Assembly (NCBI RefSeq): GCF_019966515.1
Contig: NZ_JAIMIB010000008.1
Span: 1-64,000 of the forward strand
Length of the DNA: 64,000 bases
Direction: 5' to 3'
Origin: Roseovarius aestuarii
Lineage (GTDB): Bacteria > Pseudomonadota > Alphaproteobacteria > Rhodobacterales > Rhodobacteraceae
Shown here one piece after another: positions 52,618-61,901 of the stretch (the stretch's first letter is position 1; every line of letters begins with the position of its first letter). The position numbers and the translations under genes were made by a program. Under the pieces are notes generated by a model. It searched no databases and was not told the origin of the DNA. It worked only from the letters and a program-made list of their open reading frames with translations.

Positions 52618-55071
52618 ATGAAAACCGATTTGCCCATTCACGACGCGCTGGACTCGCTGATCGCGGCGTTGCGGACGCAGGGACGCGCTGTTCTTCAGGC
52701 GCCGCCCGGCGCGGGCAAAACGACCGTGGTGCCGCTGGCGATGCTTGAGGCCGGGTTGGGCAAGAAACGTATCCTGATGCTGGAGCCCCGCCGGCTGGCG
52801 GCCCGCGCGGCGGCAGAGCGGATGGCCGAGACGTTGGGCGAGCCTGTGGGCCGGACTGTGGGTTACCGGGTACGTGGCCAATCTAAAGTGTCCTCCGCGA
52901 CGCGGATCGAGGTTGTGACCGAGGGCATTCTGACCCGGATGATCCAGTCTGACCCCGAACTTGCCAGCATCGGGGCGGTGATCTTTGACGAATTTCACGA
53001 ACGATCACTCAATGCCGATCTGGGACTGGCGCTGTGTCTGGAAATCGCAGGCGCGTTGCGCGATGACCTTATCCTCCTGGTGATGTCTGCCACGCTAGAT
53101 GCAGAGCCGGTCGCAGCGCTGATGGGCGATGCGCCGATGATCACTTCGGAAGGGCGTAGTTTTCCGGTCGAAACCCGCTGGCTCGAACGTCCCCTGCCCA
53201 AGCAGCAGCGATTTGAGCAGGCCGCGTGCGATCTGGTCGCCAGCGCGGTTGCCGAAACGAAAGGCGGCGTTCTGGTTTTCCTGCCGGGCGAGGGCGAAAT
53301 CCGCCGGGTCGAAAGCCTCTTGAAATCCCGCCTGCAGGAGGATTGCCATATCAGCCCGTTATTCGGGGCGATGGATTTCGCGGCCCAGCGTGCGGCGATT
53401 GCCCCCTGTGAGGCCGGTCGCAAGATCGTGCTGGCGACATCTATCGCCGAAACCTCGCTGACCATTCAGGATATTCGCGTGGTTGTGGACGGCGGACGGG
53501 CCCGGCGAGCGCGCTTTGATCCTGCCAGCGGCATGTCGCGGCTGGTGACCGAACCGGTGACACGTGCCGAGGCAACGCAGCGCGCGGGCCGGGCAGGACG
53601 CGTGGCTGAAGGTGTATGCTATCGTCTCTGGACCCGCGGTGAAGAGGGTGCGTTGCAAGCCTATCCACCCGCCGAGATCGAGGTTGCAGACCTGTGCGGT
53701 CTGGCGTTGGAGCTGGCGTTATGGGGAGCGTCGCCCGAGGCACTGCCGTTTCTGACAGCGCCCAATCCGGGCGGGTATGTGGAGGCACAGGCGCTGCTTA
53801 GCATGCTGGGCGCGCTGGATGCCGAGAACCGGATCACCGATCATGGCCGCGCGCTGGCCGACCTGCCACTGCACCCGCGTCTGGCGCATATGCTTACGGT
53901 CGCGGGGTCAAAGGCGGCGCCTCTGGCGGCGCTGTTGGCGGATCGAGACCCGCTTTCGCGTGGCGCGCCGGTGGACCTTTCGCTGCGTCTTGCCGCGATC
54001 CGGGATTTTCGTGCCTATTCTGATCGGTATCCCTTTCAGGCCAACCGACCGGCAGCTGAACGTATCAAGCAGGAGGCGAAACGCCTGCAGGATAGGGCAA
54101 AATTCACGGATACTGCGCTGAGTGACGCTGAAATGGCCGCGCTTGCCTATCCTGATCGTGTCGGCTTGCGTCGGAAGGGGGACGTGCCGCGCTATGTCCT
54201 TTCGGGTGGGAAAGGCGCTGTGCTGCCTGATGGTGACGACCTGTCCGCCACGCGGTTGATCGTTGTGACCGATCTGGATGGTGACCTGCGCGAGGCGCGC
54301 ATCCGGCAGGCTATCGCCATATCCGAGGCCGAGCTGCGCGGTCTTTTTGCGGATCAGATCGCTTGGCACGAGGTTTGCGCATGGTCCAAACGCGACCGTC
54401 GGGTCACGACACGGCGGCACGAACGGTTCGGCGCGCTGGTGCTGGATGACCGGCAGTGGAAGGATGCGCCGGGGGATGCGATTGCCAGCGCGATGCTGGA
54501 CGGGGTGCGTGAACTTGGTCTGAACTGGTCCGAGGCGGCCCGCCGTTTCGCCGCGCGTGTAGAACTGGTGCGCGATGCCGGGCAGGGTCTGCCGGACATG
54601 TCCGATATGGCGCTGATGGAATGCCTGGACGACTGGTTGCTACCCTTTCTCGATGGCGTCACCACCGCGCAGGACTGGAAGAAATTCGACATGCTCGATG
54701 CCCTGCGGGGCCGGTTGACATGGGAGCAGATGCAGGCACTGGATGCGGCGGCACCGGCGCATTTTATCACGCCATTGGGGCGTAAGATTCCAATAGATTA
54801 CAGCGGAGAGGCGCCCGGGATCAGCCTGCGCCTGCAGGAGATGTTCGGGCAAACCACCCATCCGCGCGTGGGTCGCACGCCGCTGCGTGTGACACTTCTG
54901 TCGCCCGCCGGGCGTCCTTTGCAAACCACGATGGATATTCCCGGTTTCTGGTCCTCGTCCTATGCCGATGTGCGCAAGGACATGCGCGGGCGCTACCCAA
55001 AGCATCCGTGGCCCGAAGATCCGACCCGGGCCGATCCGACCTTGCGGGCGAAACGGCGCGGCGGTTCCTGA
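52618..55071 (+). CDS. hrpB: ATP-dependent helicase HrpB
   Basis: 817-residue DExH helicase of the HrpB family. Motif I is APPGAGKTTVVPLA, motif II DEFHERSLNADL, motif III MSATLDAEPV and motif VI in TQRAGRAGRVAEG. A C-terminal HrpB-specific region ends near residue 815. The ATG at 52618 opens the family N-terminus; the frame is open further upstream to 52414, overlapping meaB. The RNA or DNA role of bacterial HrpB is poorly defined. Confidence 0.93.
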   Translation: MKTDLPIHDALDSLIAALRTQGRAVLQAPPGAGKTTVVPLAMLEAGLGKKRILMLEPRRLAARAAAERMAETLGEPVGRTVGYRVRGQSKVSSATRIEVVTEGILTRMIQSDPELASIGAVIFDEFHERSLNADLGLALCLEIAGALRDDLILLVMSATLDAEPVAALMGDAPMITSEGRSFPVETRWLERPLPKQQRFEQAACDLVASAVAETKGGVLVFLPGEGEIRRVESLLKSRLQEDCHISPLFGAMDFAAQRAAIAPCEAGRKIVLATSIAETSLTIQDIRVVVDGGRARRARFDPASGMSRLVTEPVTRAEATQRAGRAGRVAEGVCYRLWTRGEEGALQAYPPAEIEVADLCGLALELALWGASPEALPFLTAPNPGGYVEAQALLSMLGALDAENRITDHGRALADLPLHPRLAHMLTVAGSKAAPLAALLADRDPLSRGAPVDLSLRLAAIRDFRAYSDRYPFQANRPAAERIKQEAKRLQDRAKFTDTALSDAEMAALAYPDRVGLRRKGDVPRYVLSGGKGAVLPDGDDLSATRLIVVTDLDGDLREARIRQAIAISEAELRGLFADQIAWHEVCAWSKRDRRVTTRRHERFGALVLDDRQWKDAPGDAIASAMLDGVRELGLNWSEAARRFAARVELVRDAGQGLPDMSDMALMECLDDWLLPFLDGVTTAQDWKKFDMLDALRGRLTWEQMQALDAAAPAHFITPLGRKIPIDYSGEAPGISLRLQEMFGQTTHPRVGRTPLRVTLLSPAGRPLQTTMDIPGFWSSSYADVRKDMRGRYPKHPWPEDPTRADPTLRAKRRGGS

Positions 55072-55144
55072 TTTGTGTTTTTTCAGATTCATGTTATAAC
55101 CGACTGATAATAATAAATTAACCTGAGCAGGTACGAGAAGAGAC

Positions 55145-55603
55145 ATGACCAATGCGATGAAGAAAGCCTGGACCGGGCTGGTCCAACCGCTGTTGCAGCG
55201 CCCCCGGCAATTTCAGGTAGCGGCGCTTTGCTATCGCGAGGTTGAGGGCCGCACCGAGGTGTTGTTGATCACCAGCCGTGACACCGGTCGCTGGATCCTG
55301 CCCAAGGGTTGGCCGATGGACGGGATGGATGCGCCCGATGCCGCGCTCAAGGAAGCCTGGGAAGAGGCGGGTGTGAAAACCGGTGATCTGGATAAAGACC
55401 CGATCGGCGCGTTCGACTATGAAAAACGGCTGGATGATGGCTACGAATCGCCGGTTCACGCTCAGGTCTACAAGGTCAAAGTTGTCGAAATGACCGACGA
55501 GTTTCCCGAAGCGGATGAACGTAGTCTCAGCTGGTTTACCCCTGATGAAGCTGCAAATAAGGTGAAAGAGCCGGGATTGCAGGAAATTCTGCGGCAAATT
55601 TGA
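55145..55603 (+). CDS. Nudix hydrolase
   Basis: 152-residue protein with the Nudix region PKGWPMDGMDAPDAA-LKEAWEEAGV. The usual RE of the Nudix box is KE and an early Glu is Asp, a variation I associate with diphosphoinositol-phosphate-type relatives. It hydrolyses a nucleoside diphosphate derivative or polyphosphate; the substrate is unknown. The region upstream is AT-rich and probably contains its promoter. A PiT phosphate transporter gene lies 81 nt downstream. Confidence 0.85.
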   Translation: MTNAMKKAWTGLVQPLLQRPRQFQVAALCYREVEGRTEVLLITSRDTGRWILPKGWPMDGMDAPDAALKEAWEEAGVKTGDLDKDPIGAFDYEKRLDDGYESPVHAQVYKVKVVEMTDEFPEADERSLSWFTPDEAANKVKEPGLQEILRQI

Positions 55604-55684
55604 CGAGCAGTGGGGATTCTTGAACTGCCCTGTTGAACTGAATCACTTTCCCGATTAGCGGTTTGCCAACGCTATCGCCGGGGG

Positions 55685-57172
55685 ATGACAGTGGCCGACA
55701 GACCAAGCAGCAAACAGTGGCAGACACTGGACAAGGATCTTGGGCGTATTTCCCAGGTTGAATATGCCACTGCCTATGTCTCTCGTCCGCTGGTTGGACC
55801 GGGGATCGCCCTTATTTTCATGGTCCTGGCTGGTCTGGCGGCGGGGATTTTCTTCGGCCAGTTTCCGTCGAATTTTGTTGTGGTCGCGGCGGCCGTGGTC
55901 GGGGCCTACATGGCCCTCAACATTGGCGCCAATGACGTTGCCAACAATATGGGCCCGGCGGTGGGAGCAAACGCGCTGTCGATGGGCGGGGCGATTGCCA
56001 TCGCGGCGATTTTCGAAAGTGCAGGCGCGTTGCTGGCGGGGGGCGATGTGGTCTCGACCATCTCCAAGGGCATCATCGATCCCTCGGGCATGGCGGAGAC
56101 GCGGGTGTTCATCTGGGCGATGATGGCGGCGCTTTTCTCGGCGGCGCTGTGGGTCAATTTGGCCACGAAAGTGGGTGCGCCGGTGTCGACTACCCATTCT
56201 GTGGTGGGCGGCGTCATGGGCGCGGGCATCGCCGCTGCCGGCTTTGCCGCCGTCAACTGGCCGACAATGGGCAAGATCGCGGCCAGCTGGGTCATTTCGC
56301 CAGTGCTGGGCGGCGCGATTGCGGCGGCCTTTCTGGCGCTGATCAAAAGCCGGATCATCTACCAGGAGGACAAGATCGCCGCCGCGCGCAAATGGGTACC
56401 CATCCTGGTAGGTATCATGGCCGCCGCCTTTGCTGCCTATCTGGCGCTGAAAGGCTTGAAACGGATCATCAAGATTGACATCGGCACGGCGCTGCTTATT
56501 GGCCTGGTGATCGGCATGCTCACCTATTTCATCACCCGCCCGATGATCCGCCGCCAATCCGAGGGGATGGAGAACCGCAACAAATCACTGAAAGTGCTTT
56601 TTGGCCTGCCACTGGTTTTTTCCGCCGCCCTTCTGTCCTTTGCGCACGGGGCCAATGACGTGGCCAACGCGGTCGGGCCACTGGCGGCGATCGTGCATGC
56701 CACCGATGCGGGCAACTTTGCCGACAAGGTGGCCATCCCCAGCTGGGTCATGGTGATCGGCGCCTTCGGAATCTCGTTCGGGCTGTTTCTTTTTGGCCCC
56801 AAGCTGATCCGAATGGTCGGAAACCAGATCACCAAGCTCAATCCGATGCGGGCCTATTGTGTGGCTTTGTCGGCGGCCATTACGGTGATCGTGGCAAGCT
56901 GGCTGGGCCTGCCGGTCAGCTCGACCCATATCGCCGTGGGCGGAGTGTTTGGTGTCGGATTTTTCCGCGAATGGCATATGGAGCGTCGCCGCCGCAACGC
57001 CAATATCGCCCGGCCAGCAAAGCTGACCATCGCCCCGGAGGAGCGCCGCCGCCGCAAGCTGGTACGTCGCAGTCATTTCATGACCATCGTTGCGGCCTGG
57101 GTCGTCACCGTGCCTGCCGCAGCGCTCATGTCGGCAGTGATCTTTTTCTTCCTGAACGCAGTCACGGGCTGA
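55685..57172 (+). CDS. PiT-family inorganic phosphate transporter
   Basis: 495-residue membrane protein with ten or more helices. The duplicated PiT signature appears twice: GANDVANNMGPAVG around residue 80 and GANDVANAVGPLAA around residue 325. A cytoplasmic basic loop (about 210-240) and a basic C-terminal section with a last helix follow. It takes up phosphate, usually with a metal, coupled to the proton gradient. The N-terminus is about 40 residues longer than in simple Pit proteins. Confidence 0.92.
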   Translation: MTVADRPSSKQWQTLDKDLGRISQVEYATAYVSRPLVGPGIALIFMVLAGLAAGIFFGQFPSNFVVVAAAVVGAYMALNIGANDVANNMGPAVGANALSMGGAIAIAAIFESAGALLAGGDVVSTISKGIIDPSGMAETRVFIWAMMAALFSAALWVNLATKVGAPVSTTHSVVGGVMGAGIAAAGFAAVNWPTMGKIAASWVISPVLGGAIAAAFLALIKSRIIYQEDKIAAARKWVPILVGIMAAAFAAYLALKGLKRIIKIDIGTALLIGLVIGMLTYFITRPMIRRQSEGMENRNKSLKVLFGLPLVFSAALLSFAHGANDVANAVGPLAAIVHATDAGNFADKVAIPSWVMVIGAFGISFGLFLFGPKLIRMVGNQITKLNPMRAYCVALSAAITVIVASWLGLPVSSTHIAVGGVFGVGFFREWHMERRRRNANIARPAKLTIAPEERRRRKLVRRSHFMTIVAAWVVTVPAAALMSAVIFFFLNAVTG

Positions 57173-57176
57173 ACCC

Positions 57177-57203
57177 GATCCGCGCGTGGGCGGGTCGCGG
57201 ATC
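57177..57203. terminator. Hairpin between convergent genes
   Basis: Perfect 8-bp inverted repeat GATCCGCG / CGCGGATC with an 11-nt loop in the 30-bp convergent gap. There is no clear T-tract on either side; it probably serves both directions. Confidence 0.4.
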
Positions 57204-58195
57204 TAACTCCGTCGCTGCCTCCGTTCCTTGAGCCGTTCATGGGCCTCGGGCGTACCGTCGTGGAACGAGCCGAACCATTTGTCCCAGGGCATTTCAAGGT
57301 TGCCGTAATTGACCTCGAAATAGCGGTGATGCATCTGGTGGTGAAAGGTGCCCAATGCAAGCTGTTTACGGTCCCGTACAAGAAGGTTCTCAAAGCCGGT
57401 ATGCGAGGTTGCCGCCGTCAGCGACTGGTGCTGCATATGAAACAGGATATGCAGCGGGTGCGCGGGCACGAGGAAGTGGATGAGGATCGAACTGAAGAAG
57501 ATCAGGTGCTCGACGGGATGCATCGACAGGCCCGACCACGGCCCGACATTGACATTGCGATGATGCAGCGCATGGGCCAGCCGGTAGAGCGGCCCCCAAT
57601 GCAGCGCCCGGTGCACCCAGTAGAAGTGGAAGGATATCCACACCGGCGTCAGCAGGAAGATAGCGATGAACCAGACCGGATGCGCGGCAAAGTCCAGCAC
57701 TGGTGCCCATCCATTGCCGATCGCCCATAACAGCAACACTTCGTAGGCCGTCCAGAAACCCACGCCGCTGGTCAAGGACCAGAACATATTGTCGCGCACC
57801 TGCCCACCAAAGCTGAACTGTCTGCCTTTGAGCATCAGGTCACGCTTGTCATATTTCAGGCGCATCCCCTGGCCCTTGCGCTTGTAGAAGAACCAATGCA
57901 GCCCACCGGCCACCATGAGCATCAGCACCATGTTGCGCAGCCAGATACCGATGATCCAACCGGGTGAGAGCGTCGCTGCGGTCTCAAGCGAGGGCGAAAG
58001 CCAGGTCCAGCAGATCAGCGCAATGCCAAGAATGACCACGTTCTCTGCAATGCCCAGCCAGCGCGTGGCGACCCAACTCACCATCCGTTTCGGGTCTGGG
58101 GGCCAGCTGAAAAACGGCGATGCTTTGATCGGCACCTGCGGCACATGATGCCAGCCGGGCAGGGTTGGGACGGTCGGTTCTGGGCTGTCTTGCAT
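57203..58195 (-). CDS. Sterol desaturase/fatty acid hydroxylase family protein (second)
   Basis: 330-residue membrane protein with about four helices and the His-rich di-iron motifs: HFYWVHRALHW, HALHHRNVN and a C-terminal HHQMHHRYFEVNYG. It is longer and differently spaced from the desaturase-family protein at 43851-44642. The ATG at 58195 follows GGAG by 8 nt. A LysR regulator is divergent, 103 nt away, and may control it. The lipid substrate is unknown. Confidence 0.88.
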   Translation of the reverse strand: MQDSPEPTVPTLPGWHHVPQVPIKASPFFSWPPDPKRMVSWVATRWLGIAENVVILGIALICWTWLSPSLETAATLSPGWIIGIWLRNMVLMLMVAGGLHWFFYKRKGQGMRLKYDKRDLMLKGRQFSFGGQVRDNMFWSLTSGVGFWTAYEVLLLWAIGNGWAPVLDFAAHPVWFIAIFLLTPVWISFHFYWVHRALHWGPLYRLAHALHHRNVNVGPWSGLSMHPVEHLIFFSSILIHFLVPAHPLHILFHMQHQSLTAATSHTGFENLLVRDRKQLALGTFHHQMHHRYFEVNYGNLEMPWDKWFGSFHDGTPEAHERLKERRQRRS

Positions 58196-58298
58196 GGCGG
58201 CGCTCCGGTTGCTGGTGCGCATACTATGTCACGCTGAAATTAATTGGAAAAATAGAATTAAAAACGATAGTAAATCTAAAAATCAGAGGAATAGATGC

Positions 58299-59231
58299 AT
58301 GGTACAAGATTTGCGCCTGTCCTTGCGTGCAATCCGGGCCTACGTTGCGGTTGTTGATCACGGCACGATCACGGGCGCGGCGAAAGAAATGAATGTCGCC
58401 GCATCGGCTGTTGCTGCCGGGGTGGATCAGGTCGAGGCCGAGTTTGGCGCTGACCTGCTGATCCGGACGCGGGCTCGTGGCATCGCCGCCACGGCCGAGG
58501 GGCGCGATATTGCCGCGCGGTTTCGTGCGTTGCTTGAAGACTATGCCGATGTGATGGATCATGGGCGGGCGCTGGCCCAATCGCTGAGTGGCGTGTTACG
58601 CATAGGCTACTATGCCCCGGTTGCCCCGGCGTTTCTACCGGGGGTGCTACACCCGATATTGCGGGACAATCCGGCACTCAGGCTGGCGCTGCACGAGCAC
58701 GATAACGATACTGTGCAGGACGGACTGCTGAGCGGGCAGTTGGATCTGATTCTCTTTGCCGGGCAGGATCTGCGCAGCGGCATTGAAACCAGAGTGCTGC
58801 TTGATCTGCCACCTTATGTTTTGGCACCAGCCGGGCACCCGCTGGACGGTGCCACGCCTCTCTCTTTATCGGATGTCGCGCAATATCCCATCATCCAGCT
58901 GGATCGCCCGCTGGCACGGCCCTATCAGGAACGATTGTTTCGGCAGCAAGGATTGAAACCTGACATCGTGGCCCGGGTTGACAGCACCGAAATGGTGCGC
59001 AGCCTGGTGGGGGTCGGCGCCGGGATTTCCATACTGGCGATGCGGCCCCTGATCGATATTAGCTATGGTGGAGACAAGATCCGCGCGCTGCCACTGGACC
59101 CGGCGCTGCCTAAGCTCCAGCTGTTTGCGGGTCATGTAAAAGGCCGTCCGCGCAAGCCGGTGCAGGTCGTGCTGGAAGCGCTGGTCGATTTTGCCGCGAC
59201 CCCAGAAGCCCGGCGGCTGATTTGCAATTGA
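58299..59231 (+). CDS. LysR-family transcriptional regulator
   Basis: 310-residue regulator with an N-terminal winged helix-turn-helix (residues 5-65; GTITGAAKEMNVAASAVAAGVDQVE) and a substrate-binding-like C-terminal domain. The frame is open further upstream, but the ATG at 58299 follows GAGGA by 8 nt and matches the usual LysR start. Upstream DNA (about 58230-58290) is AT-rich. It is divergent from the desaturase-family gene and 84 nt before a cysteine synthase-family gene, so it may control either. Confidence 0.87.
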   Translation: MVQDLRLSLRAIRAYVAVVDHGTITGAAKEMNVAASAVAAGVDQVEAEFGADLLIRTRARGIAATAEGRDIAARFRALLEDYADVMDHGRALAQSLSGVLRIGYYAPVAPAFLPGVLHPILRDNPALRLALHEHDNDTVQDGLLSGQLDLILFAGQDLRSGIETRVLLDLPPYVLAPAGHPLDGATPLSLSDVAQYPIIQLDRPLARPYQERLFRQQGLKPDIVARVDSTEMVRSLVGVGAGISILAMRPLIDISYGGDKIRALPLDPALPKLQLFAGHVKGRPRKPVQVVLEALVDFAATPEARRLICN

Positions 59232-59315
59232 AAGGATTGATACACGCAAGTTGCTGGCCGCGTTCGTTTTGATCCGCTAGCGTCAAGAAATTGCAACCAA
59301 ACGGGGGTTTTTAGA

Positions 59316-60392
59316 ATGGCAGAGAATGAAATTCGCCGCACTGAAGGGCGCGGCAGGCTTTTTGATAGCGTTCTGGACACAATCGGCGATACGCCGGTCA
59401 TTCGGGTCAACAATCTGGCACCTGAGGGGGTGCGGATGTATGTGAAGGCCGAGGCGTTCAACCCGGCCGCATCGGTCAAGGACCGGTTGGCGGTCAACAT
59501 CATCGAGGCGGCCGAGCGGAGCGGCGCCCTGAAACCCGGTCAGACCGTGGTCGAGGCCACGAGCGGTAATACCGGGATCGGACTGGCGATGGTCTGCGCG
59601 CAAAAGGGTTATCCGCTGGTGGTGACCATGGCCGACAGTTTCTCGATCGAGCGTCGGCGCCTGATGCGCATTCTGGGCGCCAAGGTGGTGCTGACACCGC
59701 GCGCCGAAAAGGGTCTTGGGATGTACAAAAAGGCGGTTGAACTGTCCGAGGCGCATGGCTGGTTCCTGGCGCATCAGTTTGAAACCGAGGCCAATGCCGA
59801 TATTCACGAGGTCACGACCGCGCGTGAAATCATGGCGGATTTCGACGGTGAGCGACTGGATTATCTGGTGACCGGCTACGGCACAGGCGGCACCGTTACC
59901 GGCATCGGTCGGGTGCTGCGCAAGGAACGGCCCGACACCAAGATCATCCTGACCGAACCTGCCAATGCGGCGATCGTCAGCAGCGGCCATGCTCAGGAGC
60001 GGCTTCCTGACGGAGCGCCCGCAGTCAGTCATCCGGAGTTCGAACCGCACCCGATACAGGGCTGGACCCCTGATTTCATTCCGCTGGTGCTGCAGGAGGC
60101 GATAGATGGCGGGCTTTACGATGATCTGATCCCGGTGCCGGGGCCCGAAGGCATCAAATGGGCCCGCGAACTGGCGAGCAAAGAGGGGATTTTTACCGGC
60201 ATTTCCGGCGGGTCGACCTTCGCCGTCGCCATGGGAGTGGCGGAAAAGGCGGCGCCCGGCTCGGTTATTCTGGCGATGTTGCCTGATACCGGCGAGCGTT
60301 ACATGACGACGCCACTTTTCGAGGGTATCCCCGAGGATATGTCAGATGAAGAGGCTGAAATCTCGCGCTCTACTCCTGGATTTCAGATGTAA
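59316..60392 (+). CDS. Cysteine synthase-family PLP enzyme
   Basis: 358-residue fold-type II PLP enzyme. The Schiff-base Lys is in AASVKDRLA, the substrate loop is EATSGNTGIGLAM, and the phosphate-binding GTGGT is in VTGYGTGGTVTGIG. It has no CBS domain, unlike bifunctional cystathionine beta-synthases. It is longer than CysK of E. coli (323 residues), with an N-terminal extension of about 10 residues and a C-terminal tail ending in STPGFQM. Its main role is likely cysteine formation from O-acetylserine. Confidence 0.9.
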   Translation: MAENEIRRTEGRGRLFDSVLDTIGDTPVIRVNNLAPEGVRMYVKAEAFNPAASVKDRLAVNIIEAAERSGALKPGQTVVEATSGNTGIGLAMVCAQKGYPLVVTMADSFSIERRRLMRILGAKVVLTPRAEKGLGMYKKAVELSEAHGWFLAHQFETEANADIHEVTTAREIMADFDGERLDYLVTGYGTGGTVTGIGRVLRKERPDTKIILTEPANAAIVSSGHAQERLPDGAPAVSHPEFEPHPIQGWTPDFIPLVLQEAIDGGLYDDLIPVPGPEGIKWARELASKEGIFTGISGGSTFAVAMGVAEKAAPGSVILAMLPDTGERYMTTPLFEGIPEDMSDEEAEISRSTPGFQM

Positions 60393-60398
60393 GATATC

Positions 60399-60433
60399 CG
60401 GCGCAGTTGTTCCCAAAATGAGCGGCTGCGCCG
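60399..60433. terminator. Possible hairpin in the convergent gap after the cysteine synthase gene
   Basis: CGGCGCAG and CTGCGCCG form a perfect 8-bp stem with a 19-nt loop. A second small hairpin with TTTT (60443-60464) overlaps the end of the HD-GYP gene. Both are weak. Confidence 0.3.
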
Positions 60434-60455
60434 CGCTTGATGGTTGATTTGGTGA

Positions 60456-61820
60456 TCAACTTTTGGCGATGGCATCCTGAAGGGCGGCATAGCAGTCAAT
60501 GTCGATGGCGCAACCGACCATATCATCCATAATGCTAAGGGCCTTTTCCAGCGGCATTGCCGGACGATAGGGACGATCGGCGGTGAGCGCGTCGAAGATA
60601 TCGGCAACCGTCAGGATACGCATGTCACGCGTCAGATCTTCGGCAGACATCCCGTCGGGATAACCCTTGCCATCAAGTCGTTCATGGTGGGCCGCGGCGG
60701 TGACGGCCATGTCCTGAAACACCGATACACGGCTCAGGATTTCCTTGCTCATGACGGGATGCAGCTTGATCAGATCGAACTCGGTATCCGTCAGGCTGCC
60801 GGGCTTGTCGAGAATGGTGTTCGAGATGCCCAGCTTGCCGATATCATGCAGTAGCGCCGCCCGCGCCATCCAGCGGCGCCGTTCGGTTGAATATCCCATC
60901 TCGGCGCAGATCGAATCGGTGTATTGGGCCACTCGTTCGGAATGTCCGTGGGTGAACGGGCTTTTCGCGTCGATCACCTGCGCGAAGGCAGACGCGATCT
61001 CGTCAAGGTAATCCTCATCCACGACGCGGCCGGTATGCGCGGGTTCGCTGGCAAAAACGAGCGCCTCAAGCTCTGGATCGTTGAACTCTGCTTCAAAATC
61101 AGGACGAAGAAGCAGCTCTATGAAGACAGGGACCAGATCAGGATCGAACCAGTGTCCTGACCGGGTTTTAAGTTCGGCGATGGCCGCATCCACGCCCAGC
61201 TCGGCCATGAAGACATCAACGACCTGCGCCAGAAGTGCGATCCGGGAATAAAGCGGGATCTCCACGCCACGCAGACCAGCCGGACGCCCGCCACCATCCC
61301 AATGTTCATCAAGCCCGGCGATGGCCTCGGCCACATCCTCGGAAAACCGCATCATACGGGCAATCTCGGCCCCGCGGTCACAACGGACCTGCATCACCTC
61401 GCCGACGATATCGTCGGAATTCTTCAACACATTGGACACCGCCCTGAGACGCTGTACCAGCCCGGATTGCGACGCCGTATGGTTGAGCAGAAACTCCAGC
61501 CCCTGCCGGGCAGAGCTGTCGACCAGTTTGAAATCCCTTTTGAACCTTATGTCATCAGTCAGATAGAGTGCGCAAATCCGAGCGGCGTTCGAGCTACATC
61601 CCAGATCCTTGAGTAGCAGGGTGAAATAGAGATCGGAAAGCTGGGTTGGTGTCAGATCAAGTACCTGGGCTACCTGCATGCCGAGCCAGCAGCACCGCAC
61701 GCAATGCCCGTTGGGCTGGCCCTCGGTCAGATCCAGCGCATGGCTGAGCGCCCCGAGGATTTCGCCGAGGCGGACCACAGTGGTGGCAGATGCAATGCTG
61801 AACTGGTGATGAGATTGCAT
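60456..61820 (-). CDS. HD-GYP domain phosphodiesterase
   Basis: 454-residue cytosolic protein. The C-terminal HD-GYP domain (about residues 270-440) has LLHDIGKLGISNTILDKPG, then HPVMSKEIL, HHERLDGKGYPDGM and ILTVADIFDALTADRPYR, so the GYP signature and metal ligands are complete for cyclic di-GMP hydrolysis. The N-terminal half is a second, degenerate HD-like helical domain with HCVRCCWLGMQVAQVLD. It lies 81 nt downstream of a sensor kinase gene on the same strand. Confidence 0.92.
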   Translation of the reverse strand: MQSHHQFSIASATTVVRLGEILGALSHALDLTEGQPNGHCVRCCWLGMQVAQVLDLTPTQLSDLYFTLLLKDLGCSSNAARICALYLTDDIRFKRDFKLVDSSARQGLEFLLNHTASQSGLVQRLRAVSNVLKNSDDIVGEVMQVRCDRGAEIARMMRFSEDVAEAIAGLDEHWDGGGRPAGLRGVEIPLYSRIALLAQVVDVFMAELGVDAAIAELKTRSGHWFDPDLVPVFIELLLRPDFEAEFNDPELEALVFASEPAHTGRVVDEDYLDEIASAFAQVIDAKSPFTHGHSERVAQYTDSICAEMGYSTERRRWMARAALLHDIGKLGISNTILDKPGSLTDTEFDLIKLHPVMSKEILSRVSVFQDMAVTAAAHHERLDGKGYPDGMSAEDLTRDMRILTVADIFDALTADRPYRPAMPLEKALSIMDDMVGCAIDIDCYAALQDAIAKS

Positions 61821-61901
61821 GGGCGGAGACTGAACCGGAATTGAAACTGATAACTGTCCGCCAAACTAATCCATACGGGCTAAATTTCGGTTACCCGGGG
61901 T